A stretch of DNA of 17,227 bases from Fidelibacterota bacterium (GCA_002701875.1 NZWI01000049.1:6838-24064); one strand, 5' to 3'. Counted from the stretch's first letter, positions 1 to 8,265 are shown. Notes: generated by a model not told the origin, from the letters alone. Numbers and translations are program-made.

Positions 1-566
1 CTCTCCTTTCTGGATAAACCCTCGCGTCTTAGTGGAACGGAAACTGCGGCGCCCTCAGGGAAGTTCTGAATCCCTATTCCAATAGTAAGCGCGATTGCAG
101 CCCCTATACCATCACCCGTGGCCGCTGCTCCGAAGGCAACACCCACCGCCAAACCCTCTGGGATGTTATGCAGGGTGATGGCTGAAATCAGTAACTTGCT
201 TCTGTGCCAAGTGGTCTTGACCCCCTCCACCTCTTCGGGCGGAGCTCCTGGATGGAGGTGTGGAAGGTAAGCATCGATAATCCGCATCCCGATTCCTCCT
301 AGTATGAAACCAAAGGCTGCAGGAAGGACCTTCTCAAGCCCCTCTCCGGCCGTTTGGTCTATGGCAGGACCGAGTAGCCCGAAGCAACTGGCCGCAATCA
401 TGACACCCGCAGCAAAACCAAGCATCCCATCAAGCACCTTGCGGTTTATCTCAGAGAAGAAGAAAACAACTCCAGCGCCAGCCGCAGTCATGAACCAGGT
501 AAAGAGTCCGGCAAGAAATGCCTGTAGGATGGGATCTAATCCCTCTAGGGTATCAATCACATCCAT
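1..566 (-). CDS. ZIP family divalent metal transporter (partial, cut by left edge)
   Basis: Inner-membrane transporter of the ZIP family (GufA/ZupT-like), expected to import Zn2+ or a similar divalent cation. The frame opens with ATG at 566-564, has an in-frame TAG seven codons upstream, and stays open for 188 codons to the window edge. The two ZIP signature helices are visible: HNIPEGLAVG (residues 133-142, H133, N134, P136, E137) and QNFPEGAAVS (residues 167-176, N168, P170, E171), which build the binuclear metal site in this family. A histidine-bearing loop, LPHLHPG (101-107), lies between early helices, as is usual for ZIPs. An AG-rich stretch lies about 10-20 bases upstream of the start. 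It follows the nucleotidyltransferase by 31 bases on the same strand, so co-transcription is likely. The C-terminal part is missing only because the window ends. Metal specificity cannot be read from sequence. Confidence 0.93.
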   Translation of the reverse strand, partial: MDVIDTLEGLDPILQAFLAGLFTWFMTAAGAGVVFFFSEINRKVLDGMLGFAAGVMIAASCFGLLGPAIDQTAGEGLEKVLPAAFGFILGGIGMRIIDAYLPHLHPGAPPEEVEGVKTTWHRSKLLISAITLHNIPEGLAVGVAFGAAATGDGIGAAIALTIGIGIQNFPEGAAVSVPLRREGLSRKE

Positions 567-597
567 GCCCCAGCGCCCCCTCTCCTACAAATAGGAT

Positions 598-1158
598 TTA
601 CCTTAATTCTGCGAAGGCGTCTTCCAGAGCGACCAAGTCTGATGTTTTGTCTACATTCAGGTGTAAATGAGGATCCAAGACCTCTATTCTAACAGGTTCA
701 ATGAGGTCCCTGAGAGGCACAGATGGTGCGACTTCAAGGATTCTGGACGCATCCTCTTCTGAGAGCAATAGCGGGTGACCACCGCGACCACCACTGGCAG
801 GGCAGGTGGTAGTACTTGCAGCCAGCAGAGAGGTTAGTGTGGAGTCGGAGAATCCGGGCCTATCTACTGGTACGATTAGGACCGGGCCTACTCCAACAGC
901 ATGTATTCCGCACTGAACTGTTCCAGTTCTACCCATTTCGGGATTTGGATTGACTACTATTTCGGCCTCTGGCAATAGAGTCCGAATCGATTCCTCAAGC
1001 GATCTCCTAGTCACTATAGTTACTTTGAGATTAGCCTGTTGCAACTTCTCCCCTACCAACTCAATTAGAGTCATGCCCCCAACTTCTACCAATGCCTTGT
1101 GCATTCCAAGACGCTCACTCGATCCAGCGGCGAGAATTATTGCTCTGTTAGTCGCCAT
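598..1158 (-). CDS. MobA/MocA-like nucleotidyltransferase
   Basis: Predicted cytosolic NTP transferase of the MobA/MocA (molybdenum cofactor nucleotidyltransferase) superfamily, 186 residues. Family marks in order: the N-terminal nucleotide loop LAAGSSERLGMHK (9-21), the VNPNPEMGRTGTV segment (69-81), a PVDRPG metal-site aspartate (97-102, D99), GGRGGHPLLL (123-132) and the C-terminal HLNVDKTSDL (166-175). These resemble MocA-type CTP:molybdopterin cytidylyltransferases most, but GTP- or other NTP-using relatives look alike. The frame is open further upstream, to 1239, but that part is antiparallel to no known domain and lies inside the protease gene; ATG at 1158 places the nucleotide loop at the normal distance. 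The gene overlaps the end of the upstream protease by 11 bases, which points to translational coupling. No molybdenum-cofactor genes or molybdoenzyme are visible nearby, so the substrate is uncertain. Confidence 0.82.
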   Translation of the reverse strand: MATNRAIILAAGSSERLGMHKALVEVGGMTLIELVGEKLQQANLKVTIVTRRSLEESIRTLLPEAEIVVNPNPEMGRTGTVQCGIHAVGVGPVLIVPVDRPGFSDSTLTSLLAASTTTCPASGGRGGHPLLLSEEDASRILEVAPSVPLRDLIEPVRIEVLDPHLHLNVDKTSDLVALEDAFAELR

Positions 1159-3157
1159 CGGGAACGACCTCGTCTTCTCCGCCCACCAGTATACCATCAA
1201 GCGGTATTGAGTCATCCTCATCTTCCAGCACATCATCACTATCGAAGAATCCTCGATCGCGCAATTGTATTCCAGCGAATACCAATGTAACTAGTAGTGC
1301 CAGAACAAGTAAAGCGAGTACGCCGACGATAATCCCCATGACCGAACCTCCAGAATCCGATTGAGCGATTTTCTCCTCTCCCATTATGTAGATTCCAACG
1401 GCAAGGTTAGTCGATGATTCATCACCAGCAATACCGCGAACCAGGATTACTTGTTCACCTTCGACTGTATTGTTTGGTAGGAAGCGAAGACGATCTACCA
1501 GCAGTCCGTGTGTGACCTCAAAAGTCTCGCCACCAACGGAGAAATCAGCTAAGTCCATCCAATTATCGCGCATATCCCAAGTTCGCCACTGTACTCTCTG
1601 TATGCCGCCTTCCAGATTGAATACAACAGAATCGCCTTGACTGATGTAGACACGATTGTCATTTCCATATTCGCTCTGCAAGGTGATATTGAGGGCAAGA
1701 CTGAGCTCGTAGTAGTAGTTGGCCGCCTCTTCAACTGCAGGCTGAGCGTTGACATGCCCGTGCCCATACACATTGTTCTGGCGATTCTTCGGAATCAGGT
1801 CCTCAGCACAAGGCTCGTTGGCAAACATGTAGTGGCATTGCCTGTAGGTGGAAGTCTCCTGCATTATGTTCCTTACATCGAACGGACTGAGGTCCGGATT
1901 GGCTTGAAACATCAGTACACCAACGCCAGCTGCTCCAGGAGTAGCCATACTCGTTCCTGATAACGCAACATATCCATCACCGGTGTTTGCATCCGGAGCA
2001 TTCACACTACTTCCAACAAATGCAAGATTAGGCTTGATTCTACCCTCCTCGGTCGGACCTTGGCTTGAGTAAACCGCAATCGAGGTATCCTTGTCCAAGG
2101 CACCGACCGTGATTGCATCCTCAGCACTGCCCGGAGTCCCGATTTGAGCGCTGAATGCTGAATTACCTGCAGCGATGAATATTGCAACCCCCGCTCTCAT
2201 CATTTCATTTGCCATCCGATTTACTGATTCTTGCTCCGAGGTAGTCCACTCGGAAACCGCGGGCCCTCCAAGACTCATACTCGCCGCTCGAATGTTGAAC
2301 TCATGCCGCTTCTCGACAGTCCACTCCATTCCAGCCATTACCTGAGCATAGGACCCACTACCTCCTCCACTCAGAACCTTCACCCCGACTAGGTTTGCAT
2401 GCGGAGCAACCCCGACATGCTGAAAGTTCGGTGCACCGGTTCCTGCTGTGATTCCAGCACAGTGCGTACCATGTCCGTTGTCATCATAGGGGAATATTTC
2501 GCTACCATTTGTGGCTCCCGGATTGTTGACTGCATCATAGAAAGCGATGACCTTAGTATCGTTTGTACTATTATCATCATCTAAGTCATCCAAGCCTGAG
2601 TGATTGGCATCTATGCCGGTGTCAATGATGGCCATGGTTACTCCAGCACCTGTGTATCCCGTATCTTGCCAGACCAAATCCACTCCGTGAGCCGGAACTA
2701 CATCTTCCATCTGGATTTCTAGAATACCATCCAATTCGATGAAGACTACACCTGGCAATTCGAGCAGTTCGTGTACACGAGACAACTCGACAGAACCCGC
2801 AATCGAATCAATCAGCCAGTACCTGAATTGTGTTTGAAAGCCAACCTCCCATTCAAGCATGGCTTGGTCGGCCTCGGTCGGCGTATGGTCAAAATCAACT
2901 ATTACTGAAATCCTAGCATCATCATCGAGATATTCGTAGTGATTGTTACTTGCAGCAATCCAAATTGCATCGTGAATGTAATCGCCATCACGATCCATGC
3001 TGGTATCTTCCCACCAATCGCCAATCTGCTCTCCGTAAGTGGAGATTGGTTTAGGACTGGAGACAGCCGGAACGGCTGCTGCTAATGCGGGTACAATCAT
3101 CATCCCAAGAATTGTAATTGCCGTCAATCGACTTCGCACATGCTGTGATTCTCGCAT
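1148..3157 (-). CDS. Secreted, membrane-anchored subtilisin-like serine protease (S8)
   Basis: Extracytoplasmic endopeptidase of the subtilisin (S8) family, 669 residues. An N-terminal signal peptide (about 10-30, hydrophobic AITILGMMIVPALAAA) is followed by an acidic DRDGDYIHD segment (55-63), an I9-like propeptide region (about 80-150), and the catalytic domain: D179 in IIDTGID, H229 in GHGTH, oxyanion N332 in AAGN, S403 in SGTSMATP. A beta-rich region (480-590), one membrane helix (about 606-629) and a strongly acidic 38-residue cytosolic tail complete it. The longer frame starts at 3205; ATG at 3157 is chosen because GGAG precedes it by 9 bases and the signal peptide then begins properly (ATG 3166 sits directly on the GGAG). 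It lies 72 bases after the acyl-CoA dehydrogenase and overlaps the nucleotidyltransferase. It is clearly a paralogue of the protease domain at 14188. Likely role: surface digestion of protein; substrate unknown. Confidence 0.95.
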   Translation of the reverse strand: MRESQHVRSRLTAITILGMMIVPALAAAVPAVSSPKPISTYGEQIGDWWEDTSMDRDGDYIHDAIWIAASNNHYEYLDDDARISVIVDFDHTPTEADQAMLEWEVGFQTQFRYWLIDSIAGSVELSRVHELLELPGVVFIELDGILEIQMEDVVPAHGVDLVWQDTGYTGAGVTMAIIDTGIDANHSGLDDLDDDNSTNDTKVIAFYDAVNNPGATNGSEIFPYDDNGHGTHCAGITAGTGAPNFQHVGVAPHANLVGVKVLSGGGSGSYAQVMAGMEWTVEKRHEFNIRAASMSLGGPAVSEWTTSEQESVNRMANEMMRAGVAIFIAAGNSAFSAQIGTPGSAEDAITVGALDKDTSIAVYSSQGPTEEGRIKPNLAFVGSSVNAPDANTGDGYVALSGTSMATPGAAGVGVLMFQANPDLSPFDVRNIMQETSTYRQCHYMFANEPCAEDLIPKNRQNNVYGHGHVNAQPAVEEAANYYYELSLALNITLQSEYGNDNRVYISQGDSVVFNLEGGIQRVQWRTWDMRDNWMDLADFSVGGETFEVTHGLLVDRLRFLPNNTVEGEQVILVRGIAGDESSTNLAVGIYIMGEEKIAQSDSGGSVMGIIVGVLALLVLALLVTLVFAGIQLRDRGFFDSDDVLEDEDDSIPLDGILVGGEDEVVPDGD

Positions 3158-3211
3158 GACAACCATCTCCGGGTATGGATGGGCTAATTTCAAGCAAGCG
3201 GTCACATGACT

Positions 3212-3226
3212 CAGCCCTATGGGCTG
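3212..3226. repeat. Perfect inverted repeat, 6-bp arms, 3-nt spacer
   Basis: CAGCCC-TAT-GGGCTG, lying three bases beyond the stop codon of the acyl-CoA dehydrogenase and about 55 bases before the protease start. On the minus-strand transcript it would fold as a GC-rich hairpin. No T-run follows, so it does not look like a classical terminator; a processing or stabilising hairpin or a protein-binding site are alternatives. Confidence 0.5.
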
Positions 3227-3229
3227 TAT

Positions 3230-4372
3230 CTAGTCCCTCAGCATCTCTCTGCTGATGATGAGTCTCTGAATCTGACTCGAACCCTCGAAAATCTGCACTA
3301 CCTTTGCACCCCTCATCCTTCTAGCAACCGGATATTCCTCAGAGTAACCGTAACCTCCGAAGACTTGGACCGCATCCGTAGTGACCTCCATCGCCATATC
3401 TGCAGCAAAGCGCTTAGCGTGAGCAGCTTCGAGAGTGTTACGCTCTCCGGTATCCGCCTTCTTGGCTGCCTGCCAAGTTAGGAGTCTAGCCGCCTCGACT
3501 TTTGTTGCCATGTCTGCAATCATGAAAGATACACCTTGATGCCTGTATATCGGCTGTCCGAAAGTCTCCCTCTCGTTTGCATATTGAAGCGACTCTTCCA
3601 TAGCACCTCGGGCGTTTCCAACAGCATGGGCAGCGATAGTAGGCCTTGAGAGATCGAAGGCGCGCATGGCGTTCATCCAGCCATCATCCTCTTTCTCTCC
3701 AATGAGATTCTCGGCTGGAACCCTAACATCTACGAAATCGACTGAACGGGTATCAGAACACCTCTGCCCCATATTTTCTTCCTTCTTTCCAAGAGCAATT
3801 CCAGGACTGTCCGCATCGACGATGAAGCCACTCATCCCTTTGTAGCCTGCACTAGGGTCGGTGTATGCGAGTACGAAGAACCAGTCAGCATGGCCGGCAC
3901 CTGTAATCCACATCTTACTACCATTGATGACATAGTCATCACCGTCACGCACGGCTTGAGTAGTAATCGACTGCACATCACTTCCAGCCCCCGGCTCAGT
4001 CACGCAGTACGAGGCTATGCATCCATCTGCAACCTTGGACAGATAACGCTGTTTCTGGTCATGAGTTCCGCCAGTGATTACGGGATAAGATGCCAGCATT
4101 GTGCTGCCACACGCCGTAGCGAACCCCGGATCGCCCCATCCGAATTCCTCACAAATGAGCACCTCCTCAAAGGAACCCATCCCGAAACCGCCGAATTCCT
4201 CAGGAATCTTGACAGTCAGAAGGCCGAGATCGTGAGCCTTCCTGATTGCATCTCGGGGAAATTCGCTCTCTCGGTCCCAAGCCTCTGCCTTGGGTTTAAT
4301 CTCAGAGGCAGCGAAGTCGCGGGCCATCTGCTGGAGCATCTCCTGCTCTTCTGACAGCGTGAAGTCGACCAT
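3230..4372 (-). CDS. Acyl-CoA dehydrogenase, MCAD-like
   Basis: FAD-dependent acyl-CoA dehydrogenase, 380 residues, the normal length of the family. It would oxidise an acyl-CoA to the trans-2-enoyl-CoA, passing electrons to an electron-transfer flavoprotein. Visible marks: N-terminal helical domain (FTLSEEQEML, 4-13), middle beta domain with CVTEPGAGSDV (123-133) and KMWITGAG (153-160), and C-terminal helical domain with TFGQPIYRHQGVSFMIADMA (270-289) and VFGGYGYSEEYPVARRMR (337-354). The catalytic base is E363 in QIFEGSSQIQR, the position used by medium- and short-chain enzymes rather than by isovaleryl-CoA dehydrogenase. The stretch around FDLSRPTIAAHAVG (239-252) also matches the medium-chain type. 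ATG at 4372 follows AAAGGT. It lies 41 bases after the exchanger gene and downstream of the 2-oxoacid dehydrogenase, so fatty-acid or branched-chain acyl-CoA oxidation both fit. No ETF or hydratase gene is in the window. Confidence 0.95.
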   Translation of the reverse strand: MVDFTLSEEQEMLQQMARDFAASEIKPKAEAWDRESEFPRDAIRKAHDLGLLTVKIPEEFGGFGMGSFEEVLICEEFGWGDPGFATACGSTMLASYPVITGGTHDQKQRYLSKVADGCIASYCVTEPGAGSDVQSITTQAVRDGDDYVINGSKMWITGAGHADWFFVLAYTDPSAGYKGMSGFIVDADSPGIALGKKEENMGQRCSDTRSVDFVDVRVPAENLIGEKEDDGWMNAMRAFDLSRPTIAAHAVGNARGAMEESLQYANERETFGQPIYRHQGVSFMIADMATKVEAARLLTWQAAKKADTGERNTLEAAHAKRFAADMAMEVTTDAVQVFGGYGYSEEYPVARRMRGAKVVQIFEGSSQIQRLIISREMLRD

Positions 4373-4413
4373 GACCTTTGGAACGGGCTTCCGCCCTTAG
4401 CGATTCGCACACT

Positions 4414-5388
4414 CTAGATGTAGAGTAGAGCCATGTAAGAGAGGTATCCCAACACCATCCCGAATCCAAGCTTCTTACCAATCTCTCGCTCGTAGTATAG
4501 CATGGCTACGATGAAACCAGAGGTGAGGATGACTATCCAAATATCACGTTGAGCAAACTCAGGTGCGACAATTAGTCCACCGGAGTAAGTTGCTGCGAAT
4601 CCGAGGATTCCGAGAATATTCATTACATTCGAACCGAGTACATTGCCTACGGCAACCCCTCCCTGCCCACGCAAACCGGCCACCAGGGTGACTGCAAGTT
4701 CGGGCAGTGATGTTCCTAGGGCTACCACAGAGAGCCCGACTACAGATTCCGGGATTTCGTAGACGATTGCCAGACCAGTTGCTCCTTCGACCAGCATCTC
4801 AGCACCATTCCAAATCATCCAACCTCCAAAGATTGTGCAGGGGATGGCTAGTAACATGTGGTCAGGTAGCCAAGTATCGCTGTCCTCGACATCGGTCCCC
4901 TCGGCCTTCGATTGCCTGTATGAATAGACATAGTAGGCCACCAGCCCTACCAGCATGACGATTCCGAATACCTGTGCTATCTCGCCCATCATGACTGCAA
5001 TCAGCAGCATCACCGTTGCTGCTGCGACCGCGGCGGCATCTCGCCTGACGCCCTTCCCTGTATCTGAGGCTGCGCCTAGCATAGCAGCAGTCCCTAGAAC
5101 CAACATAACATTGGCCACATTGGACCCTAAAACTCCCCCAACTGCGATTTCGTCAGCGTCAGTTCTGACAGCCTCCAATGCGACGGCCAATTCGGGAAGC
5201 GAGGTACCGACGGCTACTATGGTGAAGCCAACCAGCAATGGCGGAACTCTCAGCCTTCCGGCAATAGTGACCGCACCTTGCACAACGAACTCACCGCCTA
5301 GCATCAACAGAGCGAACCCGATGATGATGAGAGGACCGTCAGCGATACCTTCCATGTTTGCGAGGGAGGAAGGGACACTCATGACCAT
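4414..5388 (-). CDS. Na+/Ca2+ exchanger family (CaCA) membrane protein, YrbG-like
   Basis: Polytopic cation antiporter of the CaCA superfamily, 324 residues, close to the length of prokaryotic NCX/YrbG proteins. It shows the family's internal duplication: alpha-1 repeat with VAVGTSLPELAVAL (58-71) and GGVLGSNVANVMLVLG (84-99), and alpha-2 repeat with VALGTSLPELAVTL (222-235) and GNVLGSNVMNILGILG (248-263). The GTSLPE glutamates (E66, E230) form the ion site in characterised relatives. About ten hydrophobic helices are split by a short charged cytosolic loop, SKAEGTDVEDSD (160-171). ATG 5388 is used; in-frame ATGs at 5382 and 5355 are possible, and none has a clear Shine-Dalgarno sequence. It starts 19 bases after the E1 fusion gene and precedes the acyl-CoA dehydrogenase by 41 bases, so it sits inside that putative operon with no obvious metabolic link. 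Ca2+ export driven by Na+ is likely but not shown. Confidence 0.95.
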   Translation of the reverse strand: MVMSVPSSLANMEGIADGPLIIIGFALLMLGGEFVVQGAVTIAGRLRVPPLLVGFTIVAVGTSLPELAVALEAVRTDADEIAVGGVLGSNVANVMLVLGTAAMLGAASDTGKGVRRDAAAVAAATVMLLIAVMMGEIAQVFGIVMLVGLVAYYVYSYRQSKAEGTDVEDSDTWLPDHMLLAIPCTIFGGWMIWNGAEMLVEGATGLAIVYEIPESVVGLSVVALGTSLPELAVTLVAGLRGQGGVAVGNVLGSNVMNILGILGFAATYSGGLIVAPEFAQRDIWIVILTSGFIVAMLYYEREIGKKLGFGMVLGYLSYMALLYI

Positions 5389-5407
5389 TTGGTTGAGTGG
5401 TATTGCC

Positions 5408-8263
5408 TCACAAGCACATTCTCTCTATGTGCCTGATGACCAAATCGGCCGTGGGTATCGTGTAATCTTCCAGAGTTGGAGAGAACGGCACTGGAGTGTC
5501 TAGGGCGCCGACGACCACAGGAGGAACCTCAAGGCACCAGAACGCCTCCTCGAGGATTCTACTACTCACTGTATTGCCTAGTCCGCCTGTCCACTGTGCC
5601 TCCTGCAGTACAAGTAACCTACCCGTTCGTAAGACCGAATCTACACTGGTTCGTGCGTCAAAGGGAGAAATGGTGCGTAGGTCAACAACTTCGACCTCAA
5701 TTCCCTTCTTTGAAGCCTCAGATGCTGCCTTCATCGCGACATGAACCATCGCCCCCCAAGTCACGATGGTCAGGTCCTTGCCCCCTCTCACGATTCTAGC
5801 AGTACCTATCGAACTTTCACCTCTAGCTAGCCTCTCGTGCACCGATTCACGATCAACAACCTGACTGATTGAATCGCCCCATCCAGTCAACCCTCCTCTC
5901 AAGCCGTACAAGCCTATGTGCTCGAGATAGATTACCGGGTCGTCCAAGGCATGGGCCTCGACCAGCAGGTCATAGGCGTCCTGAGGGGTACTCGGAAATA
6001 CCATCACTAGACCTGGGTCGTTGATGAACCAAGATTCGATTATGTTGGCGTGATAAGGGCCGCTCCGAGTCTTTCCACCCAGTGGAATCCGTACTGTGAG
6101 CGGGACATCCGCACCCCAGCGCCAGCGCAACTGGGCTGCGTTGTTAATCAGAGCATTCATCGCTAGAGCGGCGAAGCCACCGAACTGAATCTCCGCCATT
6201 GGCCTCATCCCACCGAGGGCCGCCCCAGTAGCTGAGTGGATAATTACTGCTTCAGAGAGAGGCATATCGAGCAACTTGTCCGAGTGCCCTTTCGCTTTGA
6301 GAGGCAGATTCATCCCGAATGCTCCTGCAACCTCCATGTCCTCTCCCATGAACACAACCCCCTCGCCGCTTTCATCAGCGATTGATGCCATCGCATTCTG
6401 AATAGCGCGACTGTAACTCGACGAGTTTGCAGCATCTGAGAATGTCAGCGAAATCTCTCCAGGCTCCAAGGGGGCATCAGAAGCATCATGCTCTACTTCG
6501 AATCTGCTGAATTGCTCGGAGTGACTGCTGGCATCATGCAGAGTCGAAACTCCCTTGGTTACCGAGTTCCCTTCAGGCCATGGCATATCCTCCATCTCTT
6601 TCCTAGCCGCATCTGCCGAGCCCTGCTCTTCTGCCTCCATTCGCTCGAGAACACTCTCATCGTACCCCATTCGAAGCAACAATTGACGATGATTTGGCAA
6701 TGGGTCCTTGTCTGCCCAATAGCCGAGCAGTCCGCGGTCTACATAACCCGGAGGATTGCCTGAGGACGCACCGAGATACAAATCATCATGATGATGAGCG
6801 TGACCACAGCCTCGCATGGTTTCGACATGGATTAGAGTCGATCCTCCTCCATCTGAGGCAAATTCCCTAGCAACCGCAGTTGAGGCATAGAAGAGACCTG
6901 GGTCAGAGCCATCAATTGTCCACGAGGGCACTCCCATAGCGTGCCCCTTGTCGCCGTAGGTTTCGGCCCCTGATTGCCCTACGACATAGGTATCCAGAGC
7001 AATCTGGTTATTCTGAATCATGAATGCCATTGGAAGCCCCCTGGTTCCGGCCAGATTCATTGCCTCCCAGAACTCACCGCTACTACTGCATCCCTCACCC
7101 ACTGGAGCTAGATGGAATCTGTCAATTCCTAGTCTTGAAGCTGCCAATGCTATGCCCGTCGTGGTGGCACTGGCAATAGGCAGGGGCGCAGTTGGCGGCA
7201 GTACTCTCTTCTCCCAGTTACCGATATGTAGGTCTCTCCCTCCAGATGCTTCGTGCCCCCCATCCATGTATGAGCCGGACTTCCCCATCTGGGCAGCGAA
7301 CACTTCGACAGGAGTCTGCCCCATCGCCAAAGCCAGCCCCACATCACGAATCATCGGCGCTACAACATCAGCACTCTGAACATCACCTACTAGGTCGACT
7401 GCACGCCGCAAAGCGGAAGCACATGCAACCACTCCTTCCTGCCAGGTCGAGCGGAATCCCTTGCCACCGAAGCGACCCCCATCAGGTGTCTCGAGACCCT
7501 CTGAGAATAACTCCTTCAGATGCTCATCAACCACTCTTGTCCTAGTCATCATCCTCTGCCATTCAAATCTCTGCTCAATTGTAATTGATGCATAGTAAGC
7601 AATTCTTCTAAGACATAGAGCAGAATCAATCAACAGCCTTGCAGTCCGCCTCTCTAGATGCAACTCACCAGTCCTCATGGGCATGACTTCTCCAGAGTGC
7701 ACTTGGCTCAGAGAGGGGGCCATCAATCGATCATGTAGGGCTTGCCTGACAGTCGTTAGAAGGTCCGATGAGAAGCTATGGAACGACTCACCATCGAATG
7801 ATGATGGAGGGTTGCTTTGATCCCATGCGTCAGACACAAGTTCTAGGTGACCATCATGCCTCTCAGCAAAGAATCTCAAAAACTCAATCCTGGCTGTCTC
7901 CGATTCGAGAGGAGAAGAAAACTCGAGGAATGCCCTTGGCTCCCACCCCGCTCCCCAGATGTTTGGCAGAGTGGTTTGAGAAGAAACATCGGCCACCATG
8001 TTGGAAGGGCTGCCCTCCAACTCATCTGCAGCGGTATCTCTTCTCTGAGCCTCTTGCTCGAGATCGCTCTGATTCACCCTCCCTCCTCGCTCCCAGATTC
8101 GAACACTCCTTCTCCTACCCTGTCCGGATGATGAACGATCGAGTTTCGCCCTCACTCTCTTGCCACAATGCTCGCAGCCCCTGTCGAGTCTCTCAGTCCC
8201 TGCCTTTGCTCTCCAAACCTGATGTCTACTGCATTCAGGACACCTCCATACTCCTTGGCGCAT
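5408..8263 (-). CDS. Zinc-ribbon / 2-oxoacid dehydrogenase E1 alpha-beta fusion
   Basis: Thiamine-diphosphate E1 component of a 2-oxoacid dehydrogenase (branched-chain or pyruvate type), with both subunits in one 951-residue chain. Residues 1-45 form a zinc ribbon (CPEC 8-11, CEHC 30-33). A charged linker and a region of unclear fold (about 60-230) follow. E1alpha spans about 235-560, with the TPP motif GEG (389-391) to QNNQ (417-420) and GCGHAHHHDDL (485-495). E1beta spans about 612-951, with MGEDMEVAGAFG (639-650), LSEAVIIHSATGAALGG (669-685), RPMAEIQFGGF (687-697), YHAN (737-740) and VFPSTPQDAYDLL (755-767). ATG 8263 has GGAG four bases upstream. An in-frame GTG at 8077 behind GAGGAGGGAGG could give a ribbon-less form. 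E2 and E3 are not in the window. The adjacent acyl-CoA dehydrogenase suggests oxidation of branched-chain oxoacids, but substrate choice is not readable here. Confidence 0.93.
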   Translation of the reverse strand: MRQGVWRCPECSRHQVWRAKAGTERLDRGCEHCGKRVRAKLDRSSSGQGRRRSVRIWERGGRVNQSDLEQEAQRRDTAADELEGSPSNMVADVSSQTTLPNIWGAGWEPRAFLEFSSPLESETARIEFLRFFAERHDGHLELVSDAWDQSNPPSSFDGESFHSFSSDLLTTVRQALHDRLMAPSLSQVHSGEVMPMRTGELHLERRTARLLIDSALCLRRIAYYASITIEQRFEWQRMMTRTRVVDEHLKELFSEGLETPDGGRFGGKGFRSTWQEGVVACASALRRAVDLVGDVQSADVVAPMIRDVGLALAMGQTPVEVFAAQMGKSGSYMDGGHEASGGRDLHIGNWEKRVLPPTAPLPIASATTTGIALAASRLGIDRFHLAPVGEGCSSSGEFWEAMNLAGTRGLPMAFMIQNNQIALDTYVVGQSGAETYGDKGHAMGVPSWTIDGSDPGLFYASTAVAREFASDGGGSTLIHVETMRGCGHAHHHDDLYLGASSGNPPGYVDRGLLGYWADKDPLPNHRQLLLRMGYDESVLERMEAEEQGSADAARKEMEDMPWPEGNSVTKGVSTLHDASSHSEQFSRFEVEHDASDAPLEPGEISLTFSDAANSSSYSRAIQNAMASIADESGEGVVFMGEDMEVAGAFGMNLPLKAKGHSDKLLDMPLSEAVIIHSATGAALGGMRPMAEIQFGGFAALAMNALINNAAQLRWRWGADVPLTVRIPLGGKTRSGPYHANIIESWFINDPGLVMVFPSTPQDAYDLLVEAHALDDPVIYLEHIGLYGLRGGLTGWGDSISQVVDRESVHERLARGESSIGTARIVRGGKDLTIVTWGAMVHVAMKAASEASKKGIEVEVVDLRTISPFDARTSVDSVLRTGRLLVLQEAQWTGGLGNTVSSRILEEAFWCLEVPPVVVGALDTPVPFSPTLEDYTIPTADLVIRHIERMCL
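8075..8088 (-). promoter_or_regulatory. Internal Shine-Dalgarno plus GTG inside the E1 fusion gene
   Basis: On the minus strand GAGGAGGGAGG directly precedes an in-frame GTG (8077-8075) at codon 63, just after the zinc ribbon and its basic linker. The first GGAGG is four bases from the GTG, a workable spacing. It may be an internal start producing a shorter protein, or the true start. It could equally be a chance product of the Arg-Gly-Gly-Arg codons. Confidence 0.4.
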
Positions 8264-8265
8264 GA

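Noticed and set aside
304..594. Plus-strand open frame opposite the left-edge gene
   Set aside because: It is the complement of the ZIP transporter, whose metal-site motifs are clear on the minus strand.
1159..1239. Longer start for the nucleotidyltransferase
   Set aside because: The extra 27 residues lie within the protease coding region and precede a normal family N-terminus at ATG 1158.
3212..3226. Hairpin after the acyl-CoA dehydrogenase as a terminator
   Set aside because: No T-run follows on the transcribed side, and the next gene is close and on the same strand.
4384..4395. GGGC-GGAA-GCCC mini hairpin before the acyl-CoA dehydrogenase
   Set aside because: Four-base stems of this type occur often by chance, and it does not cover the start or the ribosome site.
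7020..8265. Several plus-strand open frames of 90-165 codons opposite the E1 gene
   Set aside because: They lie antisense to well-conserved E1 domains and show no recognisable protein features; shadow frames.
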